Below, piece after piece: positions 1-5,829 of a DNA stretch of 10,000 nt (the stretch's first letter is position 1; each line of letters opens with the position of its first letter). The translations under genes were made by a program, and so were the position numbers. This DNA is from Desulfarculus sp. (lineage in GTDB: Bacteria > Desulfobacterota > Desulfarculia > Desulfarculales > Desulfarculaceae). The notes below the pieces were generated by a model. It searched no databases. It saw nothing but the letters and a program-made list of their open reading frames with translations, and had not been told where the DNA came from. The DNA is taken from contig JAIWNN010000069.1 of the NCBI GenBank assembly GCA_020216805.1, forward strand, positions 1 to 10,000, read 5' to 3'.

Positions 1-461
1 GGGCTGTCCACGGCGGCCGGGGCGCGGGTCGGGGCCAGGGGGGGCGGCGCGGTGGCGGCTTGGGGACGCGGGGCCGGGACCGGGGAGGGAGCCGGGGCTT
101 TGGCCAAGGCCGGAGGGGCGTCGAAGCGCATCAAGATGTTGAAGCCCTCCTCGGTGGCCACCACCCCGCTGGGCTGGCCCGGGGCCAGGCCGGCCAGGGC
201 CCGCATGAATTCCGAGCGGATGCGGGTCTCCGGCACCCGGCCCAGACGACCGCCGCGGCTGGCGGCCGGACCCACCGAGTAGTTTTTGGCCAGGCTCTCG
301 AAGCTGTCGCCCTTGAGCAGGCGCTGGCGGATGGTGTCGGCCAGGGACTTCTGCTTGACCGTGATCACGCCCAGGTCGACCTCCTGGGCCCAGGCCGGGG
401 CCGCGATCCCCCAAAGCAGGCAAGCCAACGTCAAACCCAGCAACCGGCCATGAAGGCTCAT
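1..461 (-). CDS. Exported parvulin-type peptidyl-prolyl isomerase, 3' end beyond window
   Basis: This gene runs off the left edge; 153 codons are visible. Residues 1-25 form a signal peptide with a hydrophobic core and an AWA-QE cleavage site, so the product is exported. Residues about 29-114 match the PpiC/SurA rotamase fold: GDSFESLAKNYS, then SRGGRLG, then F-x2-AL-x2-L-x2-GQPSGVV, ending in EGFNILMRFD. From about residue 116 the chain becomes a Pro/Ala-rich tail that continues out of the window. Parvulins catalyse prolyl cis-trans isomerisation and act as periplasmic folding chaperones. The usual SurA-type N-terminal chaperone region is absent, so this is a minimal single-domain form. The ATG has a GGGAG Shine-Dalgarno about 6 bases upstream. 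The gene is divergent from the oxidoreductase operon. The family call is secure; catalytic activity and client proteins are unknown. Confidence 0.82.
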   Translation of the reverse strand, partial: MSLHGRLLGLTLACLLWGIAAPAWAQEVDLGVITVKQKSLADTIRQRLLKGDSFESLAKNYSVGPAASRGGRLGRVPETRIRSEFMRALAGLAPGQPSGVVATEEGFNILMRFDAPPALAKAPAPSPVPAPRPQAATAPPPLAPTRAPAAVDS

Positions 462-513
462 GGTTATCTCCCGCTAAAGGCGTTGAGGCGCTAGCCGAAT
501 CCGTTGGCGTCCA

Positions 514-542
514 AGTAAACCCGGCCCCGCCGCTCGTGTCAA
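514..542 (-). promoter_or_regulatory. Sigma70-type promoter of the parvulin gene
   Basis: Read on the minus strand, a perfect TTGACA -35 box (537-542) is followed by a 17-bp spacer and TTTACT (514-519, 4 of 6 consensus bases). This would place the transcript start about 45 bases upstream of the parvulin ATG. It lies in the only A/T-richer patch upstream of the gene. Confidence 0.6.
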
Positions 543-583
543 CCGCTTTCGCCGACCCGCGGCCGGCATGGCCGCGCGGCGGC

Positions 584-612
584 TTGACACTGTCCGGTGC
601 CTCTGCTAGTAA
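584..612 (+). promoter_or_regulatory. Sigma70-type promoter with extended -10, oxidoreductase operon
   Basis: TTGACA at 584-589 is separated by 17 bp from TAGTAA at 607-612, which is preceded by TGC (604-606) as in an extended -10. The -10 hexamer itself is weak (3 of 6). The predicted leader to the ferredoxin ATG is about 70 bases. Confidence 0.55.
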
Positions 613-686
613 GGAATCCTTCAGTCGTTCCAAGCCTCTTTTTCCCAGGAGGACGCCGGTCCACCCGGGCGCGGCTTCCGCGGAGC

Positions 687-914
687 ATGCCAGTGGTCAA
701 AGGCAAGATCGAGATCGACCGCGAGAGATGCAAGGGCTGTGGGCTATGCATTTCGGTTTGTCCCAAGCACCGCATCGCCACCAGCGCGGGTTTGAACCAA
801 AAAGGCTATTATCCGGCCGAGTTCACCGCGGCCGAGGGCAAGGACGGCTGCACCGGCTGCACCCTCTGCGCGGTGATGTGCCCGGATCTGGCCATCGAGG
901 TGTACCGTGACTAA
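687..914 (+). CDS. 2-oxoacid:ferredoxin oxidoreductase, delta (ferredoxin) subunit
   Basis: This 75-aa 2x[4Fe-4S] ferredoxin is the electron-carrying subunit (VorD/KorD type) of the enzyme encoded just downstream. Two classical cluster motifs are visible: C15-x2-C18-x2-C21-x3-C25-P (CKGCGLCISVCP) and C55-x2-C58-x2-C61-x3-C65-P (CTGCTLCAVMCP). It would pass electrons from the TPP/FeS core to free ferredoxin. The reading frame stays open upstream to a GTG at 597, but the sequence before MPVVKGKIEID does not look like a ferredoxin, so the ATG at 687 is preferred. Oddly, no well-spaced ribosome-binding site precedes it: CGGAG sits almost against the ATG, and a strong AGGAGG lies far upstream at 647-652. 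It overlaps the alpha-subunit gene by 8 bases, which implies translational coupling. Confidence 0.88.
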   Translation: MPVVKGKIEIDRERCKGCGLCISVCPKHRIATSAGLNQKGYYPAEFTAAEGKDGCTGCTLCAVMCPDLAIEVYRD

Positions 915-2001
915 ACGATTGATGCGTGGAAGCCATGTGTTGGGCGAGGCCGCGGTCCGCGCGGGCTGCCGTTTCTATTTCGGCTACCCCATCACCCCCC
1001 AGAACGAGGTGCCCGAGTACATGAGCGCCCGGCTGCTGGAGGTGGGCGGCACCTTCGTCCAGGCCGAGAGCGAGGTCGCCTCCATCAACATGGTCATGGG
1101 CGCGTCCATGGCCGGGGCCCGGGTGATGACCACCTCCTCCAGTCCCGGCATCAGCCTCAAACAGGAAGGCATCAGCTACCTGGCTGGCCTGGAGCTGCCG
1201 GCGGTCATCGCCAACATGATGCGCGGCGGCCCCGGCCTGGGCAACATCGCCCCGGCCCAGGGCGACTATTTTCAGGCCACCCGGGGCGGCGGCCACGGCG
1301 ATTACCGCTGCATCGTGCTGGCCCCCGCCTCTTGCCAGGAGCTCTGCGACCTGACCTTCCGGGCCTTCGACCTGGCCGACAAATACCGCAACCCGGTGAT
1401 GATCCTGGGCGACGGCATGATGGGCCAGATGATGGAGCCGGTCGAGTTCCCCGAGCCCATCGACCCGGCCAGCCTGCCGGCCAAGGACTGGATCCTGACC
1501 GGGGCCGCCGGCCGGCCCCAACGCACCATCCTCTCCCTGCTCCTGGACCCCAAGGTCCTGGAGGCCCACAACTACAAGCTGACCCGCAAGTACGACGCCA
1601 TCACCCGCGACGAGCAGGACTGGGAGACCTACCTCTGCGACGACGCCCGGCTGGTGGTGGTGGCCTTCGGCACCGCGGCGCGCATCGCCAAGGGCGCCAT
1701 CAAGCGGGTGCGGGCGCTGGGCGTCAAGGTGGGCCTGTTCCGGCCCAAGACCCTGTGGCCCTTCCCCTACCAGCCCTTGGGCGAGCTGGCCCGCGCCACC
1801 CGCCACCTGCTGGCCTTTGAAATGAACTCCGGCCAGATGGTGGAGGACGTGCGTCTGGCGGTGTGCGGCCAGGGCGAGGTCCACTTCTATGGGCGTCCGG
1901 GCGGCGTGATCCCCACCCCGGACGAGGTGGCCCACCAGATCAGCCACTATTACTACGGCGCCGGCCTGGACCAGGCCGCGGCCGTGGCCCGCCGGGCGTG
2001 A
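907..2001 (+). CDS. vorB: 2-oxoacid:ferredoxin oxidoreductase, alpha subunit (VorB-like)
   Basis: This 364-aa subunit carries the pyrimidine-binding domain of the TPP-dependent 2-oxoacid:ferredoxin oxidoreductases. FYFGYPITPQNEVPEYMS (residues 23-40), the QAESEVASINMVMGAS stretch (52-67) and the SSPGISLKQEGISYL segment (79-92) match the family. The GDYFQATRGGGHGDYR region (119-134) is typical of proteins annotated as 3-methyl-2-oxobutanoate dehydrogenase subunit VorB. Residues about 248-285 form the second domain. The reaction is 2-oxoacid + CoA + oxidised ferredoxin to acyl-CoA + CO2 + reduced ferredoxin, in the cytoplasm. The likely substrate is a branched-chain 2-oxoacid (2-oxoisovalerate), but 2-oxoglutarate (KorA) or an aryl-pyruvate cannot be excluded from sequence. 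It starts with GTG inside the ferredoxin gene. Length and motifs look intact. Confidence 0.88.
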   Translation: MTKRLMRGSHVLGEAAVRAGCRFYFGYPITPQNEVPEYMSARLLEVGGTFVQAESEVASINMVMGASMAGARVMTTSSSPGISLKQEGISYLAGLELPAVIANMMRGGPGLGNIAPAQGDYFQATRGGGHGDYRCIVLAPASCQELCDLTFRAFDLADKYRNPVMILGDGMMGQMMEPVEFPEPIDPASLPAKDWILTGAAGRPQRTILSLLLDPKVLEAHNYKLTRKYDAITRDEQDWETYLCDDARLVVVAFGTAARIAKGAIKRVRALGVKVGLFRPKTLWPFPYQPLGELARATRHLLAFEMNSGQMVEDVRLAVCGQGEVHFYGRPGGVIPTPDEVAHQISHYYYGAGLDQAAAVARRA

Positions 2002-2009
2002 GGGCGATC

Positions 2010-2774
2010 ATGAAAAAGGTCTTCAGCAAGCCCCAGAGCCTCAAGCCGACGGTGATGCATTACTGCCCCGGCTGCGGCCACTCCATCATCCACCGCCTGG
2101 TGGCCGAGGCCATCGACCAGCTCGGCATCCAGGAGCGGACCATCGGGGTGCCCCCGGCCGGCTGCGCGGTGCTGGCCTACAACTACTTCGACGTGGACAT
2201 GGGCGAGGCACCTCACGGCCGGGCCCTGGCCGTGGCCACCGGCCTAAAGCGCGTCCAGCCCGACAAGGTGGTCTTCACCTACCAGGGCGACGGCGACATC
2301 GCCGCCATCGGCACCGCCGAAACCATCCACGCCGCCAACCGGGGCGAGAAGCTCACCGCCATCTTCGTCAACAACGGCACCTACGGCATGACCGGCGGCC
2401 AGATGGCCCCCACCACCCTGGTGGGCATGGGCTCCACCACCACTCCCCAGGGCCGCAACCCCGACCGCGACGGCACGCCCCTGGACCTGACCCAGATGCT
2501 GGCGGTGGCCAAGGGCAGCGTTTTCCTGGAGCGGGTGGCGGTCAACTCGCCCAAGAACATCAAACGCGCCGCGGCGGCGATCAAGAAGGCCTTCCAGGTG
2601 CAGCTCGACGGCCTGGGCTTCGCCCTGGTGGAGGTCTTGAGCATGTGCCCCACCAACTGGAAGATGGAGCCGGTGAAGGCGTTGGAGTGGATCGACCAGA
2701 CCATGACCCAGGTCTTCCCCCTGGGGGTGATCAAGGACCAGACCGGCTACGACAGCAAGGGGGAGACGGCATGA
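2010..2774 (+). CDS. vorA: 2-oxoacid:ferredoxin oxidoreductase, beta (TPP-binding) subunit
   Basis: This 254-aa subunit binds thiamine pyrophosphate and a proximal [4Fe-4S] cluster. Visible motifs are CPGCGH (C19, C22), PPAGC (C52) and MCPTNW (C213), together the four expected cluster cysteines. The TPP/Mg motif runs from GDGD (93-96) to VNNGTYGMTGGQ (120-131). It pairs with the alpha subunit to form the active site. The ATG at 2010 is chosen because the longer frame from 1863 would run inside the alpha gene as low-complexity Pro/Arg/Gly sequence. It starts 8 bases after the alpha stop, preceded by GAGGG. Its stop overlaps the gamma start as ATGA. The length (about 250 aa) fits the multi-subunit enzyme class. 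The substrate has the same uncertainty as for the alpha subunit. Confidence 0.88.
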   Translation: MKKVFSKPQSLKPTVMHYCPGCGHSIIHRLVAEAIDQLGIQERTIGVPPAGCAVLAYNYFDVDMGEAPHGRALAVATGLKRVQPDKVVFTYQGDGDIAAIGTAETIHAANRGEKLTAIFVNNGTYGMTGGQMAPTTLVGMGSTTTPQGRNPDRDGTPLDLTQMLAVAKGSVFLERVAVNSPKNIKRAAAAIKKAFQVQLDGLGFALVEVLSMCPTNWKMEPVKALEWIDQTMTQVFPLGVIKDQTGYDSKGETA

Positions 2775-3325
2775 CCTTGAAAAGCGTTTTCGCCGGTTTT
2801 GGCGGCCAGGGCGTGCTGATGATGGGCTATCTCCTGGCCCTTACCGCCATGCGCCGGGGCAAGAACGTCACCTACCTGCCGGCCTACGGGGCCGAGGTGC
2901 GCGGCGGCACCGCCAATTGCACGGTGGTGGTCAGCGACGAGGAGATCGCCAGCCCGGTGGCCAGCAACCCCGACGTGGCGGTGGTGATGAACAACCCCAG
3001 CCTGATGAAGTTCTCCAACCTGGTGCGCAGCGGCGGCACCCTGCTGGTCAACAGCTCGCTGGTGGAGACCAAGCTCGGCCGCGCCGACCTGAACCTGGTG
3101 CCGGTTCCCGTCAGCGACCTGGCCCACGAGCTGGGCGAGGACCGCTCGGCCAACGTGGTGATGATGGGCGCCTTCGTGGCGGTCACCGGCCTGCTGGACC
3201 TGGACGCCTTCAAGGAGGCCCTGGCCGAGACCAACCTGGGCAAGAAGCCCAAGGTGCTGGAGCTTAATCGCAAAGCCCTGGAAGTGGGCGCGGCCGCCGC
3301 CCGCCGGGCCCTGGGCAAGGAGTAA
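2771..3325 (+). CDS. vorC: 2-oxoacid:ferredoxin oxidoreductase, gamma subunit
   Basis: This 184-aa subunit belongs to the POR gamma family. It shows the N-terminal glycine-rich motif FAGFGGQGVLMMG (7-19) and the family signature YGAEVRGGTANC (39-50). In this enzyme class the gamma subunit contributes to CoA binding and to assembly of the catalytic oligomer. The ATG at 2771 overlaps the beta stop (ATGA) and has GGGAG about 6 bases upstream. The frame extends back to 2645, but only as a shadow inside the beta gene. The subunit order ferredoxin-alpha-beta-gamma matches korDABC/vor operons of anaerobes. It is intact, with no missing motif seen. Confidence 0.87.
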   Translation: MTLKSVFAGFGGQGVLMMGYLLALTAMRRGKNVTYLPAYGAEVRGGTANCTVVVSDEEIASPVASNPDVAVVMNNPSLMKFSNLVRSGGTLLVNSSLVETKLGRADLNLVPVPVSDLAHELGEDRSANVVMMGAFVAVTGLLDLDAFKEALAETNLGKKPKVLELNRKALEVGAAAARRALGKE

Positions 3326-3330
3326 GGCCC

Positions 3331-3762
3331 ATGACCGTCAAACAGATCACGATCCAGATCCCCAATCAACCCGGTCAGTTGGCCCGGGTCAGCGAGTTGA
3401 TGGGCGACGCCGGGGTCAACATCCTGGCCTTGTTCGTCTCCACCACCACCCCCGGGGGCGAGGGCCTGATGCGCTTCGTGGCCGACAACCCCGAAAAGGC
3501 CGCCAACGTGCTGGCCGGCCAGGGTCTGAAGGCCGAGACCAACGAGGTCATCGCGGCCGAGACCCCGCACCACGCCGGCGGGCTGATGGCGGTGCTCAAT
3601 CCCCTGAAGCGGGCCGGGGTGAACGTGGAGTATCTCTATCCCTGCATCCAGACCGGCGAGGCCACCATCCTGATCCTGGGCGTCAACCAGCTTCAGCCGG
3701 CAGTGGAGGCGCTGAAGAAAGATTGGATTCGGCTCTACGGCGAAGAGCTTTACAACATGTAA
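3331..3762 (+). CDS. Tandem ACT-domain protein, putative amino-acid sensor
   Basis: This 143-aa protein consists of two ACT domains with no enzyme domain. The first covers about residues 4-70 (IQIPNQPGQLARVSELMGDAGVNI); the second covers about 80-143 (GGLMAVLNPLKRAGVNVEYLYP). Stand-alone double-ACT proteins bind amino acids and act as regulators. Related small proteins often sit beside 2-oxoacid or indolepyruvate:ferredoxin oxidoreductases and aryl-CoA ligases. It starts 5 bases after the gamma stop, with AAGGAG as ribosome-binding site, and ends the operon. A reasonable inference is that it senses the amino acid, for example a branched-chain one, whose 2-oxoacid the enzyme degrades or makes; the ligand is not determinable here. 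No paaK-like ligase is within the window. Confidence 0.8.
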   Translation: MTVKQITIQIPNQPGQLARVSELMGDAGVNILALFVSTTTPGGEGLMRFVADNPEKAANVLAGQGLKAETNEVIAAETPHHAGGLMAVLNPLKRAGVNVEYLYPCIQTGEATILILGVNQLQPAVEALKKDWIRLYGEELYNM

Positions 3763-3787
3763 GCCCTGGCGATGCCAGACCACGATG

Positions 3788-3816
3788 AAGGGGGCTCCCG
3801 CCGAGGGAGCCCCCTT
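3788..3816 (+). terminator. Rho-independent-type terminator, oxidoreductase operon
   Basis: A perfect 12-bp stem (3788-3799 with 3805-3816) around a 5-base GCCGA loop is followed by TCTC; the stem ends in TT. It lies 26 bases after the ACT gene stop and between convergent genes, so it may also serve the CheW-CZB gene from the other side. The T-tract is short. Confidence 0.8.
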
Positions 3817-3841
3817 TCTCAGCTCCGGGCTGGGGTAGAGC

Positions 3842-4675
3842 TCAGCCCACCTCGCCCACCTCCTGGAAAAGCCTGCTGACATCCAAAAGCAGCACCATGG
3901 CCCCGCCCTCGCGTCGGCGGCCGACCCGGTCCACCAGGTTCAGGGCCAGGTCGCCATAGTTGCCGCTCATCTCGGCCAGGCTGCCCGGGTCCAACGCCTC
4001 CACCGAGTCCACCGCGTCCACGGTCAACGCCAGATTCCGCCCGCCCTGGTCGATGACCACCGCCACCTCCTGGTGGGTCTTGCGGATGGTCTCGCGGGCT
4101 TCCTGAAATAGGCTGACCATCCGCGCCAGGACGGTTTCCCGGGTGCGGTCGATCAAGGCGATGGCCGCATCGTAATCCTTCCTGGCGGTCAGGGCCTCCA
4201 CCTCCTTGCCCACGGCGTGGATGCGTTGGTGGGGGGCGTCGAACTTCAGCAGCATCCCGGCCAGGCGCAGGTTGTCGGTCTGGAAGGAGTCGTACCACTT
4301 GCCGAAGGCGCAGGCGTGGGGGTCGGTGGTCAAGCGGAACTTGCGCTGCTCGCGCACGCTGGCTTCCAGTTCGGTCAGCCAGTTGCGGTGGTCCTCCTCG
4401 CGCAACTCCAGCATTTTGACCAGTTCATCCATGTCTTGAAGAGAAGAGGTCATCCTCAGGCGCTGGCGCAGGTCCACCAGGGGCATCACCCGTCCCCGCA
4501 GGTTGATGACCCCGCGCACGTATTCTGGGGCCCGGGGCACCGGAGTGATCTGGGGAACCACCAACATCTCCTGGGTCTGGGCCACCGGCAGGCCGAAGGT
4601 CTGGTCCTTGAGCCGGAAGAGCACCCAGTTGTTATCGGATTCGGCAAGGCTGGTCATGGACGCCCAGACTCCCAT
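3842..4675 (-). CDS. CheW adaptor with inserted CZB zinc-binding domain
   Basis: This 277-aa protein (271 aa if started at the ATG at 4657) has a split CheW domain. The N-terminal half is at about residues 17-74 (WVLFRLKDQTFGLPV, then RGVINLRGRVMPLVDLRQ). The C-terminal half is at about 202-272 (EVAVVIDQGGRNLALTVDAVDSV, later MVLLLDVSRLF). Between them, about 84-195, lies a CZB (chemoreceptor zinc-binding) domain with H96, then C122 in the CAFGKWY motif, and H149/H153 in H-x3-H: the 3His/1Cys zinc set. CheW couples chemoreceptors to the CheA kinase in the cytoplasm. CZB domains bind zinc and in some proteins sense metal or oxidant. Together they suggest a ligand-modulated adaptor. Neither start has a good ribosome-binding site; GGGAG 11 bases before 4657 slightly favours the shorter form. 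No cheA or receptor is in the window. Confidence 0.85.
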   Translation of the reverse strand: MGVWASMTSLAESDNNWVLFRLKDQTFGLPVAQTQEMLVVPQITPVPRAPEYVRGVINLRGRVMPLVDLRQRLRMTSSLQDMDELVKMLELREEDHRNWLTELEASVREQRKFRLTTDPHACAFGKWYDSFQTDNLRLAGMLLKFDAPHQRIHAVGKEVEALTARKDYDAAIALIDRTRETVLARMVSLFQEARETIRKTHQEVAVVIDQGGRNLALTVDAVDSVEALDPGSLAEMSGNYGDLALNLVDRVGRRREGGAMVLLLDVSRLFQEVGEVG

Positions 4676-4741
4676 GCGGTATGCGCCTGTCGCGACCGGT
4701 GGTGCCGCGCGGCGCCGGGATCCTCTCCAAATCCACCGGAG

Positions 4742-4769
4742 AAAACCGCCATCCCCAACCCGGTGGCGG
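4742..4769 (-). terminator. Candidate terminator after the DsrE/F/H-like genes
   Basis: Read on the minus strand, CCGCCA (4764-4769) pairs with TGGCGG (4746-4751) across a 12-base loop and is followed directly by TTTT (4742-4745). It lies 26 bases past the stop of the 56-aa gene. The stem is only 6 bp, so efficiency is doubtful. A second, bulged inverted repeat (4762-4776 with 4793-4803) overlaps the stop codon itself. Confidence 0.4.
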
Positions 4770-4795
4770 CTAGGCCACGCTTGGGCCGGTCGGGC

Positions 4796-4966
4796 CTACC
4801 ACCAACTGATGATGTCCTCATGGGCGAAGATCAGCTCCACCAGCTTGGCGTAGTCCCGATCCTCGTACAGATTGAAGCGGGTGACGTCCTTGCCCTGGGC
4901 CAGGGCGTCCATCAGGGTCTGGGTGGTGGGGTTGGGCGGGGTCTTGACGATCTGCAGGTGTTTCAT
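4796..4966 (-). CDS. DsrH/TusB-like small protein, 56 aa, no cysteine
   Basis: This short gene begins MKHLQIVKTPPNP and ends EDIISWW. The start is well supported: GGGAGG lies 5 bases before the ATG, and it follows the DsrF-like gene by 21 bases. The opening L-x-I-V-K-x-x-P and the closing acidic-I-I-S-W resemble the ends of DsrH/TusB, the smallest subunit of DsrEFH/TusBCD sulfurtransferase complexes, and its place as third gene of the set fits. It is much shorter than the usual 90-100 aa and has no cysteine at all, so it cannot carry a persulfide itself. It could be a structural subunit. The homology is an inference from short motifs and gene order. That it is a real gene is supported by its ribosome-binding site, spacing and codon use. 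Confidence 0.62.
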   Translation of the reverse strand: MKHLQIVKTPPNPTTQTLMDALAQGKDVTRFNLYEDRDYAKLVELIFAHEDIISWW

Positions 4967-4987
4967 GATGACCTCCCTTCACCTGGC

Positions 4988-5299
4988 CTAAAAAGGCACC
5001 ACGAGTTGATAGGTCTTGATCTTCTCGATCATCTCCGCCAGGGGGAGATAGGTGATGTTCTCGTAGTTTTCGGCGTTGGCGGCCACGTTGCTGTAGGCCT
5101 CGCCCTCCAGGTCCACCAGCATTTCCAGGTTCTCTTCGAAATCCGCCTTGCTTTTGCTCGGAGGAGGGCTCAACTCGCAGTCGATAAAAAAGGCCGCCGC
5201 CCACATGTTCTCGACCAAGAGACCCAGGGTGGAGCGCAGCCCTTCCCAGGTGTCCTGGGGATCGTTGATCAAAAAGGCGATTCGTTTGATGTCGTGCAT
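4988..5299 (-). CDS. DsrF/TusC-like DsrE-family protein
   Basis: This 103-aa cytoplasmic protein opens with KRIAFLINDPQDTWEGLRSTLGLL, the beta-alpha start of a DsrE-type Rossmann-like fold, and continues WAAAFFIDCEL with its only cysteine at C41. An acidic, Lys-rich middle (about 48-80) follows, and the end is IEKIKTYQLVVPF. As the second gene of three it occupies the DsrF/TusC slot. DsrE-superfamily proteins bind or relay persulfide sulfur in tRNA thiolation or dissimilatory sulfur metabolism. Whether C41 is the functional residue is unknown. A strong AGGAGG lies 8 bases before the ATG. It starts 12 bases after the upstream gene ends, so the two are surely co-transcribed. Confidence 0.7.
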   Translation of the reverse strand: MHDIKRIAFLINDPQDTWEGLRSTLGLLVENMWAAAFFIDCELSPPPSKSKADFEENLEMLVDLEGEAYSNVAANAENYENITYLPLAEMIEKIKTYQLVVPF

Positions 5300-5311
5300 G
5301 GCGGAGACCTC

Positions 5312-5617
5312 CTACAGGACGATGTAACGATCGACGTCCTCGATCATCATGCCGTGGCGGGCCTGGGTGGCGAAGTCCTTCTCGGCCACCACCGGCACCG
5401 GAGCCTTGAGCTGAAAGGCCTCGAAGTTGACGTTGCACAGGCTGACGTGCCCCCAGCCCTCCAGATCCTTGAAGGCCTCCTGCTGGGTCAGCAGCACCCC
5501 CCGGTTGGTGAGGAAGATGGTGACTTCCTTGCCCGCCTGGGTGGCGGCCTTGGCGATGCCGACAAGGTGGTCCAGGTGCTGGTCCGAGGTGACGAAAATA
5601 CCTAATTTATCTGCCAT
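5312..5617 (-). CDS. DsrE-family sulfur-relay protein
   Basis: This 101-aa protein starts MADKLGIFVTSDQHLDHLVGIAKAATQAGKEVTIFLTNRGVLLT in DsrE/TusD fashion: beta strand, helix, then V-x-I-F-L-T. The middle carries the single cysteine, C61, in SLCNVNFEAF, at about the place where DsrE-type proteins hold a reactive cysteine. The end is MMIEDVDRYIVL. The probable role is a cytoplasmic persulfide carrier, as lead subunit of the trio with the two downstream genes. In sulfate reducers such proteins may serve dissimilatory sulfur metabolism or thio-modification of RNA; the sequence does not distinguish these. An AGGAGG precedes the ATG by 11 bases. I found no convincing promoter upstream: the best pair (gcacaa 5712-5717 / agctta 5689-5694 on plus) is weak. 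Confidence 0.78.
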   Translation of the reverse strand: MADKLGIFVTSDQHLDHLVGIAKAATQAGKEVTIFLTNRGVLLTQQEAFKDLEGWGHVSLCNVNFEAFQLKAPVPVVAEKDFATQARHGMMIEDVDRYIVL

Positions 5618-5753
5618 CGACCCAGGTTCCTCCTTTTTATCTCCTAGCTCGCGAGCCCCGCGCTCCCCGGAACGCGGCCATCTTGAGTAGCTTAATGGAA
5701 AGCCTAGGGTTGCACAAGGGTAACCGTCACGAAAAGGCGCGTCCCCGCCCGGT

Positions 5754-5783
5754 TTGACAGCCCGCGCGGGCCGCCGTTACAAT
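5754..5783 (+). promoter_or_regulatory. Sigma70-type promoter of the DUF493 gene
   Basis: A perfect TTGACA (5754-5759), an 18-bp spacer and TACAAT (5778-5783, 5 of 6) precede the gene. The transcript would start near 5790, giving a leader of about 40 bases. This is the best-matching promoter in the window. Confidence 0.7.
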
Positions 5784-5829
5784 TCAGCCAGGCGCACCCG
5801 ACCTCTCCCGCGAATAGACAGGCGATTCC

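Noticed and set aside
823..1947. Minus-strand frame of 374 codons opposite the alpha subunit
   Set aside because: It is the antisense shadow of a clearly identified gene; Gly/His/Ala-rich composition typical of GC-rich complement frames.
2884..3882. Minus-strand frame of 332 codons opposite the gamma and ACT genes
   Set aside because: It crosses the operon terminator and has no family resemblance; antisense shadow.
4217..5605. Plus-strand frame of 462 codons across the CheW and DsrE-like region
   Set aside because: It spans four minus-strand genes with recognised families and ribosome-binding sites; composition is His/Gly/Leu/Val-rich shadow sequence.
5647..5656. GCTCGCGAGC palindrome upstream of the DsrE-like gene
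   Set aside because: A 10-bp GC-rich palindrome is expected by chance in this composition and is not placed relative to a promoter.
5689..5717. Possible minus-strand promoter TTGTGC-17-TAAGCT for the DsrE-like operon
   Set aside because: Only 3 of 6 matches in each box; too weak to annotate as a feature.
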